The notes beneath the pieces were generated by a model, which worked only from the letters and a program-made list of their open reading frames with translations, was not told the origin of the DNA and did not search any database. 64,000 nucleotides of DNA from Alcanivorax sp. DP30. GTDB lineage: Bacteria; Pseudomonadota; Gammaproteobacteria; Pseudomonadales; Alcanivoracaceae. The position numbers and the translations under genes are program-made. The stretch is from assembly GCF_009882945.1 (NCBI RefSeq), contig NZ_WTUY01000003.1:201303-265302 (forward strand), in the 5' to 3' direction. Positions 44,988 through 55,700 of this stretch are shown here, piece after piece (within the stretch, counting starts at the first letter, position 1; every line of letters starts with the position of its first letter).

Positions 44988-46583
44988 ATGGCAGACAAAA
45001 TAGCAGAACACACTCCTGATACCCGGGAAAACTGGACTTCGCTGACCGACTTTGCGGATAAGCGCCAGCAGGACAGTGGCCTGAAGGCCTGGCTGGCCGT
45101 GATCAACGGCTGCATCAAGGCCATCGAATCCGCCGCTTGGCAGGGCCGGGATCTGGCGGATCAGGCGTTTCGTGCCTGTCAGGCCATCGGCCGTGGCGCC
45201 AATGCGGTCAACGAGGAAATGCAGCAGCTGGCCGACGAAGCACGCCGCTGGCCAGCCCGCCTAAAACGCCTGAGCGTGACCGGGTGGATGCTGACCAAGA
45301 TCCTCACCAGCTACCGCCTGTGGAATACTCGCTCTGCGTTCCTGCCTGCCAGCATGCGTGAAAAGTCGCTGCTGGCCCTGCATGACCGTAATGCCCAGCG
45401 TTTCCTGGAAACGTCCCAGAAACAGGGTGGAGCCTTCCTGAAAATCGGCCAGCTGCTGTCCAGTCGTCCAGATCTGTTACCGCAGCCGTGGGTGGATGCA
45501 CTGGCCATACTCCAGGATCAGGTTAGCCCGATTCCCTTTGACGATGTGCGCAGCGTTATCGAATCCGATTTCGGCCAGCCGCTGGAACAACTGTTTGCCG
45601 AGTTCAACCCCGAGCCTCTGGCCGCGGCCAGCATTGGCCAGGTACACCGTGCCAGTCTTGCTGACGGCACCGAGGTGGCGGTAAAAGTTCAGCGTCCAGG
45701 TCTTGATGAACTGGTAGAACTGGATATGGCCATTCTCAAGGTGTTTGTGGATTCAGTGAAAAGCGCCCTGCCCCCCATGGACACTGATACCATCGTGCGC
45801 GAGATCCAGCGTACCGTGCGGGAGGAACTGGATTACGAGCGGGAGGCCCGCATTCTTCACAGCATCGGCAACCAGTTAACCGCAGTTGAAGGTGTGACCA
45901 CCCCGGCACTGGTGCCCGCATTGAGCACCCGGCATGTGCTGACCACCGCCTTCGTGCATGGCCGCAAGCTGACAGTGGTACTGGACGAACTGGTCCAGAA
46001 TAACCCTGTCGCACTGAATCTTGTGCTGCATCGACTGTTGGATGCCTGGTTCAGCCAGGTTCTGCATGGTGGCCATTTCCACGCGGATCCGCATCCTGGC
46101 AACATCATGGTGTCTGACCAGGGCGAACTGGTACTCCTGGATTTCGGTTGCAGCCAGGCGATAAGCCGGGAAGCGCGTCATGGTTACTTCCGGGTCTTGC
46201 AGGCCTGCGTGGTGAACGAACCGGCGGTGATTGCACAAACCCTGAACCAGTTAGGCTTCCGCACCCGCAGTGGCCAGCCAGATACCCTGCTAGCCTTCGT
46301 CTCCGCGATCCTGGACCAGATACGCGAAGCCATAATCAACCCACAACAACAGGAAGGCTGGCCCTCCTCTGAAACGGTCATGCAGCAGCTGGCCGATCTG
46401 CTCGGTCAGCTGGAACACGATCCGGTGGAAAGCATGCCGGACGACTTCATCATGCTGGCAAGGGTGTTCGGTACCCTGGGCGGTCTGTTTCTGCACTACC
46501 AGCCAGATATCGATATCGCCGGCCTGATGCTGGGTTACCTGACAAAACCCATCGACGGTCATCAACAGCAGATAGCCGCGTAA
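44988..46583 (+). CDS. ABC1/UbiB family atypical kinase
   Basis: A 531-residue AarF/ABC1/UbiB family protein. The family hallmark KxGQ is in AFLKIGQLLSSRPDLLP near residue 147, followed by AAASIGQVHRA (alanine-rich nucleotide loop), VAVKVQRPG (lysine), HADPHPGNI and the metal aspartate in LLDFG. UbiB-type proteins aid ubiquinone synthesis or lipid handling through ATPase activity; whether this is UbiB itself is doubtful, as it lacks clear C-terminal membrane helices and ubiE/ubiJ neighbours, and it has a 100-residue N-terminal extension. ATG at 44988 with AGGA is preferred over an upstream GTG. Confidence 0.8.
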   Translation: MADKIAEHTPDTRENWTSLTDFADKRQQDSGLKAWLAVINGCIKAIESAAWQGRDLADQAFRACQAIGRGANAVNEEMQQLADEARRWPARLKRLSVTGWMLTKILTSYRLWNTRSAFLPASMREKSLLALHDRNAQRFLETSQKQGGAFLKIGQLLSSRPDLLPQPWVDALAILQDQVSPIPFDDVRSVIESDFGQPLEQLFAEFNPEPLAAASIGQVHRASLADGTEVAVKVQRPGLDELVELDMAILKVFVDSVKSALPPMDTDTIVREIQRTVREELDYEREARILHSIGNQLTAVEGVTTPALVPALSTRHVLTTAFVHGRKLTVVLDELVQNNPVALNLVLHRLLDAWFSQVLHGGHFHADPHPGNIMVSDQGELVLLDFGCSQAISREARHGYFRVLQACVVNEPAVIAQTLNQLGFRTRSGQPDTLLAFVSAILDQIREAIINPQQQEGWPSSETVMQQLADLLGQLEHDPVESMPDDFIMLARVFGTLGGLFLHYQPDIDIAGLMLGYLTKPIDGHQQQIAA

Positions 46584-46605
46584 GACCCTGCGCAGGTACC
46601 CGTTT

Positions 46606-46700
46606 CGGGAAACGAGAGTCAAGGTTCGAAAAGCAAAGCCGGCAGAGTGAAACCCGTAAGGTGTTGATTTGCGCGACTTGAAACTCGTATCCCGCGACGG
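46606..46700. repeat. Paired heptamer repeats, GAAACTC family
   Basis: Right array 46673-46700: GCGACTT, GAAACTC, GTATCCC, GCGACGG. The left partner at 46606-46622 pairs with 46678-46694 over 17 bases with three mismatches. The left arm starts 23 bases after the UbiB-like stop. Confidence 0.55.
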
Positions 46701-46898
46701 AGTACTTCCCTCTCAGTCGCCCGAATCGTAAGCCCACAGGCACCCACAGGCGCAGGAACTTCGCCCATTATCAGGGTGCTCTCCCCCTTTTCAACGCTGG
46801 ACTTTTAACTCTCTGCAGCCCTCTCACGGCTACAAACCAGCAAAGAAAGCCTCATCAACCCTGACAATTCTTCAACAGCACCCTCCCTCACAAAAAAG

Positions 46899-46912
46899 GT
46901 ACAAACGTACCA
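46899..46912. promoter_or_regulatory. Palindrome upstream of the dipeptidase-like gene
   Basis: GGTAC-AAAC-GTACC, 78 bases before the start codon. A likely regulator site of unknown factor. Confidence 0.35.
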
Positions 46913-46990
46913 ATAACAATCAGCCATAGCCCACAACAATTACATCCGGCTACCGGCACACCATCACAATGCATCACCAAGGGGTCAGTC

Positions 46991-49453
46991 ATGTCGATGA
47001 AACGGACACTGCCACTGGTGGCGGTCACCGCCGCTGCCACTTTCTTGTCTGCCTGCGGGGGAGAGAGCAGCAGCGCATCGCCCCCCCCCGAGAACAGAGC
47101 CACGGCCAACACCCAACAACCCCCGGCTGAGCCACCTCCTGCCCCCAACCAGCCTCCCGAGGAAGCCCAACCCAGGGACCGCTACAGCTTTGCCAACGGC
47201 TGCTACACCCTTTCCAGTGAAGGCCAGTTCCTGCAAGCCGGGCCGGACAACTACCAGCTAACCGACAGTGCCACCGACGCTACCCCCTTCTATATGAAGC
47301 CCACCGCTCTGGGCCGCTATCTTCTGGTCTCCGACTACCAGCGTGATCCCGGTGCAACAGGCAGCATCGAACTACTGGGCATCAGTGACCCCGCCGGAGA
47401 ATTCCTCGATCAGGGCGGCAACTTTGTCGGGGAAATCAGCTATCTCGTCTCCGGGCTCGGCGACACGCTCAACCTGGTGCTTGACCCAATCGCACCACTG
47501 GGAGGACTACTGCGTGAGTTGGGCGAAAGCCTGGACGGCCTGGGCGGGAATCTTGGCGACATTAATGTGCAACCAGCGCTGGGCAAGGTGGACAGGGCCA
47601 GTGATCTGGCCGTCTGGAACCTGAATCCCAGCGAGGGGGAACGCTTCACACTCGCGTCTCAGGTTACCGGGCTGCTACTCACCGCCAGCGACGAAGGGCT
47701 TACCCTCTCCTCCCCCAGTCTGGAAGACGACAACACCCGCTTTCATCTCGCCCCGGCAGAACAGTGTGCCGGCTACCCGGAAGCCCTGGTAAGCGCCGAT
47801 GTGGATCAGCAAGGCCCCGCTGTCTATCTGAAAGACGTGGAGCGCTTTCGTAACGTGCCCGGTCTCGATAATGATGACCTGTTCGGCTATGTGGATGCCC
47901 ACAGTCATATATCAGCCTACGAGTTTATCGGTGGACGCGTTAACTACGGCGACCCCTTCCACAAGTTTGGCGTTGATCACGCTCTCCATGATTGTGCAGA
48001 AAACCATGGTCCGGAAGGGCTTACCGGAGTGGTCGAACAGGTCACCAGCACACCCGGCCCCCATGCCACACGCGGCTGGCCGGACTTCCCCTTCTGGCCC
48101 CGCAACAACTCCCTTCAGCATCACCAGAGTTACTTCAAATGGATCGAACGAGCACATCTGTCCGGCCTGAAAATTCTCGTCAACCATCTGGTGCATAACG
48201 AGATTCTCTGCCAGATCAATCCGCAAAAGCAGAACGACTGCGACACCATGGCGGCCATCGAAATGCAGGCGGAGCAAATGCACCGCATGCAGGATTACAT
48301 TGATGCCCAAAGCGGTGGCCCCGGTGAGGGGTGGTTCCGCATCGTCACCGATCCCACCCAGGCCCGCGCCGTGATCGAAGACGGCAAGATGGCGGTAATT
48401 CTGGGGGTAGAAGCGTCCAAGGCGCTCAATTGTGGAGAGTTCCTTGACGTGGCCGAATGCTCCCGCGAGGAAATCGTGGAACGCCTTGACCGCCTCTACG
48501 CCATGGATGTGCGCAGCCTGTTCCCGGTACATAAATTTGATAACGCCTTTGGCGGCCACCTGCCGGACCTTTCCGATGGCATTGGCATCGGTGCCGTGCT
48601 CTACGGCGGCAATCTGCTGGAAACCGGGCACACCATCGAGTTTGAAGAATGCCCCGAGCACGAACATGGCGACACCAGCAATCCCCTTGCTGACAGCCTG
48701 CAACCCTTCGGTATCTTCGACCAGCTGCTGTTCCAGATCGACTACGTGGGCGAGCGTTTTCCGGCTACCCCGGAAGAGCTGGCCGAGTACGATCCACGCC
48801 GTGGCACTGACCACCTGTGCAACACCCGCGGCCTCACCGACCTGGGTTTCTTCCTCATCGAGGAACTCACCAAACGCGGCATGATGATCGAAACCGATCA
48901 CATCAGTCGCAAGGCCGCCAGCCAGATTCTGGAGATTACCGGCAACCGCAATTACCCGATTATCAACAGTCACGGCGGCTGGGGCGGCACCGAAGCACTT
49001 CGTGATCAGGTGGCGGCACAAGGTGGCATCACCGCGTCCTTCGGCAGTGTCCGTGGCAACTGGGTCGATCAGTTGACCCGTGACGGTAACCGCCCACGCG
49101 CGGATGAATTCAAGGTCGGCCCATTTGGCGGCGCGCCCTTTGCCTCCGATGTGAACGGCATCGCCGCGCTCGCCGGCAACCCGGGCACCCCCGATCAGGA
49201 AGCCGCGCTGTACCCGTTTACCTCTGTGGATGGCCGTGTGGTGTTCGACAAGCAAGTCACGGGCGATCACGCCTTCAGCCTCTACGAAGGCCGCGGAGTT
49301 GCCCACTACGGTCTCTACCCGGACCAGATAGCCGACATGATCGCCAACAGCGACCGCCCGGAGGAACAGGTGAACGATGCCATCAACCAGCTATTCACCT
49401 CGGCGGAAGCCTACATACGGATGTGGGAACGACTGGAAGGGGCCACTCAGTAA
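46991..49453 (+). CDS. Large lipoprotein, membrane dipeptidase (M19)-like hydrolase
   Basis: An 820-residue protein. A lipobox (LSAC, cysteine near residue 22) and a proline-rich linker indicate a lipid-anchored exported protein. A beta-rich N-terminal part of about 280 residues is followed by a TIM-barrel hydrolase part with DAHSHISAYEF near residue 305 (metal HxH), GVEASKALNCGE, MIETDHISRKAA and NSHGGWGG. These resemble the amidohydrolase/renal dipeptidase (M19) fold. The substrate is unknown. It is 33 bases upstream of the beta-helix/cytochrome gene, so the two are probably co-transcribed. The ribosome site is AAGGGG. Confidence 0.75.
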   Translation: MSMKRTLPLVAVTAAATFLSACGGESSSASPPPENRATANTQQPPAEPPPAPNQPPEEAQPRDRYSFANGCYTLSSEGQFLQAGPDNYQLTDSATDATPFYMKPTALGRYLLVSDYQRDPGATGSIELLGISDPAGEFLDQGGNFVGEISYLVSGLGDTLNLVLDPIAPLGGLLRELGESLDGLGGNLGDINVQPALGKVDRASDLAVWNLNPSEGERFTLASQVTGLLLTASDEGLTLSSPSLEDDNTRFHLAPAEQCAGYPEALVSADVDQQGPAVYLKDVERFRNVPGLDNDDLFGYVDAHSHISAYEFIGGRVNYGDPFHKFGVDHALHDCAENHGPEGLTGVVEQVTSTPGPHATRGWPDFPFWPRNNSLQHHQSYFKWIERAHLSGLKILVNHLVHNEILCQINPQKQNDCDTMAAIEMQAEQMHRMQDYIDAQSGGPGEGWFRIVTDPTQARAVIEDGKMAVILGVEASKALNCGEFLDVAECSREEIVERLDRLYAMDVRSLFPVHKFDNAFGGHLPDLSDGIGIGAVLYGGNLLETGHTIEFEECPEHEHGDTSNPLADSLQPFGIFDQLLFQIDYVGERFPATPEELAEYDPRRGTDHLCNTRGLTDLGFFLIEELTKRGMMIETDHISRKAASQILEITGNRNYPIINSHGGWGGTEALRDQVAAQGGITASFGSVRGNWVDQLTRDGNRPRADEFKVGPFGGAPFASDVNGIAALAGNPGTPDQEAALYPFTSVDGRVVFDKQVTGDHAFSLYEGRGVAHYGLYPDQIADMIANSDRPEEQVNDAINQLFTSAEAYIRMWERLEGATQ

Positions 49454-49486
49454 GGCTCAAAGAATAATATTTTCAAGGGGAATGAC

Positions 49487-52400
49487 ATGAGTATTGAACT
49501 TGCCAGACCACTGGCGCTGGCCCTGCTGGCCGGGACTCTCAGCCTTACCGGCTGTGGCGGAGACGAAGGCAGCAGTAATAGCACCGCCCCCAACAACACG
49601 CCTACCTCCAATGCCGGCGACGTTAGTGACAACAGTGGCGATAGCGGCACCGAGACTGACACTGACACGCCGCCGTTGACCGGTGATGGCCGTACCTTTC
49701 TGATCAGTCCGGGGGCAAATGCCACCCAGGACATGGTCGATGCCATGATTCAACTCCGCCCGGGGGATATGCTGGAGTTTGAATGTGGCTATTTCGATCT
49801 GGATCAGGGCCTGTTGATTCAGGCCACCGAAGATGTGCTGATCAAGGGCTGTGGCAAGGACGAGACCGTGCTGTCTTTCAAGGACAGCGTCAACGTGACC
49901 GGCCTGGAAGCCCTGAATATCAGCGGTATCACTGTGGAGGATCTGACCATCCTTGATTCCCCCGGCGACGCCTTCAAGCTCAAGGGGGTCAAGTGGGGCA
50001 CGCTGCGAAATGTTCGCGCCATCTGGTCCGGCGGTGGCGGCCAGATCACCGAAGACAACTATGGCGAGCGCCTCAATGTGGCCTGCACCAAACCACCGTT
50101 CAACGAAGGCGATCCAGCCCCGGATTATGTGCCCAGCTCCGCCAGCGGCCGGTACGGGATCTATCCGGTGGAATCGGAAAACATTCTGGTGGAAGGCAGT
50201 GAATCCGTTGGCGCGTCCGATGCGGGTATCTATGTAGGCCAGACCAACACCGCTATCATTCGCGACAGCCGCGCGATCTATAACGTGATGGGTTTCGAGA
50301 TCGAAAATGTGCAAGGCGGCGAATACGACAATAACGTAGCCGAGTGTAATACCGGCGGCTTCCTGATCTACGATCTGGAAAACATCACCCAGTACGGCGA
50401 CACCTCGGTGATGATCAACAATCTGGCCCGCAACAATAACACCTACAACTTTGCCCACAGCGGTCTGGTGTCAGCGGTACCGCGAGGCACCGGTTTCATT
50501 ACCTTGGGTTATGACAACATCGAAGTGGTCAACAACACCTTCGAGGATCACAGCACCGCCGCTGTCATTTACACCAGCTACGAGCTGATTGATGGCAAGG
50601 GCAAGACCGCAGACAGAAAACTCGATCCCTATACCGAAGGTCTGCACATCCATAACAACGTGATGAAAAACTCCGGCTACGACCTGCCCCCACCAGACCT
50701 GGAAAAAGTGGCCAACGGCGAAGTGGAAAGTATCCTCCCGACCCTCATCGGCCTGAAGAACCTGCCCATCCTTAACGATCCCACTCAGCTACTGGGCAGC
50801 CTGGACAACATTCTTAACCTGGGCAAAGGTGCCCACATTGTCTGGGATGGCCTGTTGGATGATCTTGACAGCGAATGCCCCTACCCGAAGGACAGCGCGG
50901 GCAATCCGGTGCCCATGGACAGCAACGGGAAACCACTGCATACCAACGAACACCCCAACCCCAGCTGCCATTACAACGCCTACAAATTCAATGATGAAGG
51001 CGCGCGTATTCAGCCCACCTGGGGCTCCTGTTTCCATGACAATGAGCTGTCTGATGACAGCGAACCCTACCTGAATTTCCATGGCACCGATGGCCTGGAA
51101 CTGGTGCTGGCCCTGGCAGAGCAGGACACCTCCATTCTCTCCCCGCAAGGGTTGCTGGATGCCCTGGAAGGCCTGCTGAACATGCCCTCGGACACCAACA
51201 TTTCCGATCATGATTGCCAGACCCGTTTCGGCTCCGTACTGGCATCCCTGCCCCGGGTGGAGATTCCGCCCTTCGAGCGCAGCGGCGATTTCGACCCGGC
51301 CCCGGATCCGGAAGTGGTGGATCAGCTGTGTAACGCCACCGTGGCCAGCGGCGAAATCAATCGTGAAGCCCTGGTTGTAAACTGCCCCCGCCTGGACCAG
51401 TACAACCTGTTCGCCACTGACAACGACCCGCGCAGCCTGCCCAACGAAGGCGGTGTACCTTACGTGCTGAACAGCAAACTGTTCTCCGACTATGCCACCA
51501 AGTACCGGGTTGTCTTCGTGCCGCCGGGTACCAAGGCGGTGTATCGGGACGGCCAGGACGGTAACAACGTGAACGGCGGCATCCATTTCCCCACCGGTAC
51601 CGTAATCGCCAAGACCTTCGCCTTCACCAACGAAAGCGAGGGCACCGAAAAACTGGTGGAAACCCGTCTGTTGATCAAGCGTATCAGCGGCAGTGGCAAA
51701 CCGTTCTGGGAAGGTTTGCCCTATATCTGGGAAGAAGAAAACGGTGAACCGGTGGCGCGTCTGGCCATGGGCGGCGGCACGGCATCGGTTGAATGGCATT
51801 ATCGCGATGCGGATTCCGGCGCCCTGCTCACCGGCAGCACCGACAGCTACTCAGTGCCCAACGCCAACCAGTGCATCACCTGCCACGGCAACGATGATCA
51901 GCCCGCCGGCAGTGCCCCCATCGGGCCCAAGCCGCGCAACCTGAACCGTCCTTACAAGGCAGAGTCCGCTTTCATGGGCAACACCGGTCAGGCCGGTTTC
52001 CCGGCCATCAACCAGCTACAGTACTGGAGCGATGTGGGCATTCTCTCTGGCACACCAGAGTTGACACTCAACAACGGCATCGCCACCAACATTGAACGCC
52101 TGCCGCACTGGAACGTGCCGGGAGACAGCGGGGAAACCGCCAACTCAGACGCCGATGTGGAAAGCCGGGTTCGCGCCTATCTGGAAGTGAACTGCCAGCA
52201 CTGTCACAACGACAAGGGCGCCGCCTCCAACACCGGCTATTATCTGGATCACTTCCGTGATGTGGATGCCAGCTATGGGGTGTGCAAGAAACCCACCGCC
52301 ACCGGTGGCGGCTCCTGCGGTCGCCAGCATGTACTGGTGCCGGGCAGTGCAGACAGCTCCATCGTTTCCTGCCGTGTGGCAGCCGAAAACGATCCGCAGC

Positions 52401-52519
52401 GGATGATGCCCCCCATCGCCCGCAGCGTGGCCCACGCCGAAGCCAGTGCCCTGCTGGATCAATGGATCAACACCGTGGTGAGCAGCAGTTACACCAACGC
52501 TGACGCCTGCGGCAACTGA
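49487..52519 (+). CDS. Lipoprotein fusion: parallel beta-helix domain plus diheme cytochrome-like domain
   Basis: A 1010-residue protein. A lipobox (LTGC, near residue 23) and an acidic linker precede a right-handed parallel beta-helix (about residues 65-400: repeated short strands such as GLEALNISGITVEDLTILDS and SRAIYNVMGFEIENV). After a middle region, the C-terminal 380 residues contain two haem c motifs, CITCH and CQHCH, in a domain of the SO2930/HNE_0200 type. These two families usually occur as adjacent genes; here they are one chain. Function unknown; the haems suggest redox activity outside the inner membrane. ATG follows AGGGG. Confidence 0.82.
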   Translation: MSIELARPLALALLAGTLSLTGCGGDEGSSNSTAPNNTPTSNAGDVSDNSGDSGTETDTDTPPLTGDGRTFLISPGANATQDMVDAMIQLRPGDMLEFECGYFDLDQGLLIQATEDVLIKGCGKDETVLSFKDSVNVTGLEALNISGITVEDLTILDSPGDAFKLKGVKWGTLRNVRAIWSGGGGQITEDNYGERLNVACTKPPFNEGDPAPDYVPSSASGRYGIYPVESENILVEGSESVGASDAGIYVGQTNTAIIRDSRAIYNVMGFEIENVQGGEYDNNVAECNTGGFLIYDLENITQYGDTSVMINNLARNNNTYNFAHSGLVSAVPRGTGFITLGYDNIEVVNNTFEDHSTAAVIYTSYELIDGKGKTADRKLDPYTEGLHIHNNVMKNSGYDLPPPDLEKVANGEVESILPTLIGLKNLPILNDPTQLLGSLDNILNLGKGAHIVWDGLLDDLDSECPYPKDSAGNPVPMDSNGKPLHTNEHPNPSCHYNAYKFNDEGARIQPTWGSCFHDNELSDDSEPYLNFHGTDGLELVLALAEQDTSILSPQGLLDALEGLLNMPSDTNISDHDCQTRFGSVLASLPRVEIPPFERSGDFDPAPDPEVVDQLCNATVASGEINREALVVNCPRLDQYNLFATDNDPRSLPNEGGVPYVLNSKLFSDYATKYRVVFVPPGTKAVYRDGQDGNNVNGGIHFPTGTVIAKTFAFTNESEGTEKLVETRLLIKRISGSGKPFWEGLPYIWEEENGEPVARLAMGGGTASVEWHYRDADSGALLTGSTDSYSVPNANQCITCHGNDDQPAGSAPIGPKPRNLNRPYKAESAFMGNTGQAGFPAINQLQYWSDVGILSGTPELTLNNGIATNIERLPHWNVPGDSGETANSDADVESRVRAYLEVNCQHCHNDKGAASNTGYYLDHFRDVDASYGVCKKPTATGGGSCGRQHVLVPGSADSSIVSCRVAAENDPQRMMPPIARSVAHAEASALLDQWINTVVSSSYTNADACGN

Positions 52520-52528
52520 TCACTGTTA

Positions 52529-52588
52529 CCCCCCCCCCCGCCTCCCGCTTGCGGGAGGCACCCTCCTCGCTTGCGGGGAGGTTTTTTT
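52529..52588. terminator. C11 tract and tandem hairpins between converging genes
   Basis: A run of 11 C (52529-52539) is followed by GCCTCCCGC / GCGGGAGGC and then a second hairpin, CCTCCTCGC / GCGGGGAGG, ending in T8. It ends the beta-helix/cytochrome operon. The stretch on to 52773 shows no gene. Confidence 0.85.
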
Positions 52589-52773
52589 TCCGAGCCAGGT
52601 CTTATCAAGTCGGACTGCCTGAGCGATCCGATAGCGGCGGAAAAAGGAAGTGACGATTTCGCGCGTCCAAGCCCCAAACCGGATCCCTGACTCAAACCTG
52701 GCACCGCCAGTCAACAACACCATCCCGATCACTTGCAAACAAGTACCTGCAGGGAATGTGGATAATCAGCCTG

Positions 52774-55700
52774 TCACTCTTTCATCACCGCATCATCCAG
52801 CAGCAGGTCCCGTTCACGGGAAAAATCAAACAGTGATGGCTGCTGCAACCAGCGTTGGCGCTGGGACGAGGATTTCACCGAACTCAGGCCGCGATCACCG
52901 CTGCCATTCTGTGGCCCGCCCTGTTCGATCACTTCCTTGTACAGGCTCGGCACCCGGTTCTGGCCGTATTCAAACAATTCCCGCATCCACAAGGTCTGAT
53001 CCGCCGGCAACTGATCCGCCCGGCCACGCTCAAGCCCCTCGTTCACCAGTGCATAGGTGAGCATGCCGTGTTCCAGCGCCTGGCTTTCCATGGCCACGTC
53101 TTCGGTCTGGGTGGCTGTGATCACCATCATGGCCTTGTCGTAGGCCAGCTGGCCGAGCCCCTTGCTGCCCATGGGACCGGGTTTGAAATTGCCGTCGGCG
53201 ATGCTGGCCGCCGAGTTGCAGGCATCGATCACCAGGAACATACCCTGGGCATCCACATCACGGAGATAATGCTCAAGATCAGATGAGGTAAACGTGCGCG
53301 ACAGCAACGCATCGGTCACCTGACGACCATTGCCTTCGCCAATGTCTTCCAGCAGAAAGTGGAATTGGCCACCGCTGTCCGCATAACCGTGACCGGAGAA
53401 GGTCACGATAATACTGTCGTTGGTATCCGCCGGTTCCGGTACCGCCGGATGCTCGCCTTTGCCGGACAGGGCCGCCAGCACAGCCGCCAGGTTATCCCGT
53501 GTGGCCGCCATGCCCTCACTGCCCTGCTCGGAAATCAGAGGAATATGAACGATGTCATCAAAGTTCCCGGTGGAATCCAGGGACGCCGTGAGGCTGCGGC
53601 TGTAGGCACGGGCATCGTTGGCTGCATAGCGCAGATTGAACGCTGGATTCTGATAACGGTTTACCCCCAGGGTAATCACGAATGCCCTGCGCGGACTGGC
53701 CGGTTGCGGATCAAAATCGTCCAGCACGGAGACAGCCCGCTCACTGCGCACACCATCCTTGTTAAAGGCATAGGCACTGAACGCAACCGGCGCATCCTCC
53801 GCTGGCAGGGCCACATCAAAGCGGTATGTTTTCTTTCGCCGGGAATCATGGAAAACACCATTTCCTTTCTCCGGCAAATACCCCACCAGCTGCCCGTTAC
53901 GGAACAAACGCAGGTCGGCCACCTCCCCGGCGCCCTGCGGATCCACCGTCACCGCGACGGTAGCCCGGCCATCGCGGCGCTGCTCCACAGATGCCAGAAC
54001 AATATCCGGCAAGGTACGTTGCAGACTGGCCACCGAGGCCATGGCCGGGAACCGCTCGCCAGCCAGATGACGCTGCATCAAACCCGGCTGGTAAAAGTCC
54101 TTCATGAACGCCTGTAGCGGCAGGGCTTCGCGGGGCCTGTCAGACAGCACCCAGGACAGGGCATCCAGATCCCCCGGCGCACTGCTGTCGTAACGGCCTT
54201 CGTCATCCACTACCAGCCACTCCTTGCCCAGCAGTGACCAGAAACGAAACAGTGGAGCACGGGCGGACGTGGGCCACACACTCAGGGCGCCGTCGCTTTC
54301 TTCACCCATCCACCATTTCCCCGCGGCCACCGGTCGCATGCTCTGCAGACTGCGCTGATAGAGTTGGTCCGCCAGCAAGGTACCGTCAGCAAGCGCAAAA
54401 CGGAGAAGTCGCGAGCGCCGCCCCAGATCCTCGGTCACCCAGACCTGCTCGCCGGCAGGGTCCAGGGTGGCGGAACGGTACTCCCCCAGCAGCGGAGTAC
54501 TGGACCACTGCTCCCCGGTGGCCAGGTTGTGAATCTGAAGACGATCATAGTCAATCAGCGCCAGTACCTGCTCGCCCAGAGGCAACAGGTCACCACCGTG
54601 CTCTTTGAGGGCCACGGAATACTCCACCGTTCCATCGGAAAGGGAGGCCACCTGGAGCGTACTCTCATCACTGAAGTAGGCCACCTGTTCGGCGCCCGGC
54701 AGGATAACCGGGGGCGAATAGCTATGGGCACGTTCCCGGTCTACAAAGTGCCAGGACAGTGTCTGCACAGCGGAACCGTCCCGTTGAAGCTCTCGGACCT
54801 GGAAGCGATGCCGCTCTTCCTCACGAAGATAGACTCGCTCCAGTATCCTCAGGGTAGATTCGCCGGGTACGGCAATCAGCTGCTCAATCTCCGGGAAGCG
54901 ACCTTCTTCGTTGCTTTCCAGATCCAGGGTCGTCCACTCCGCCCCTGCGCTCATCGGCAGCCACATCACCGCATCGCCCTGCCAGGCCCACAGGCGATCA
55001 TCAATCCAAAGCAGCCCCCGGGCATAGTTGTCATTGAGCCGACGAATTTCACGGCCCCGTGGCACCGACCAGATGGACACCTGATCACTTTCCGGCAGCA
55101 GACTGATGATGAACTCACCATCATCACTGACCACGGTCTGTTCCGGACGATGAGCGCCCTGGCGGTGTTCACTGAGCAACTCTCCGGTGACAGTATCCAG
55201 CACCAGCGAAGTGCCCTGTGAGTCCTCCGCCAGCAGACGTCCCCCTGCCGCAGCAGAAACCTGGCGGAACCCGGCGAGACGTTCTGCATTCTGTTTGGCC
55301 AGGGCAGGAAAATCCTGCTGTAACTGGCAGGCAAGATCGCAGGCCCTGGGTTCATTGCCGTTATTCACAAGCAAGGGAGCGGATTCGTCAAAGAGTCTCT
55401 GGCGCTGACGCAAACGCAGACTCCCTGACGGTGAAAGCTCCGCAGCCCAGTGACCTGCCCGGTCCGGTGCAGCCTGTGACAATGTATTGTCTGCCACGGA
55501 CCACCAGACAAAATGCGACACCACATCCTGCCAGTCCATCAAATTGTAGTGTCCGGCCGGGTCACCGGACGTCAGTGACACCAGCACCTCACCATCGTGT
55601 CGGCCAGGGGCAATGTGTACCAGCTGGTTGTCCGGGCCTGCCACGTAGCGATGGAAAACCTCTTTGGAGAGCGTCTTTTCAATCTTCCCGGCGCGGTAAT

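Noticed and set aside
47912..49306. 464-codon open frame antisense to the dipeptidase-like gene
   Set aside because: Shadow of a real gene; composition and lack of any recognisable motif or start signal.
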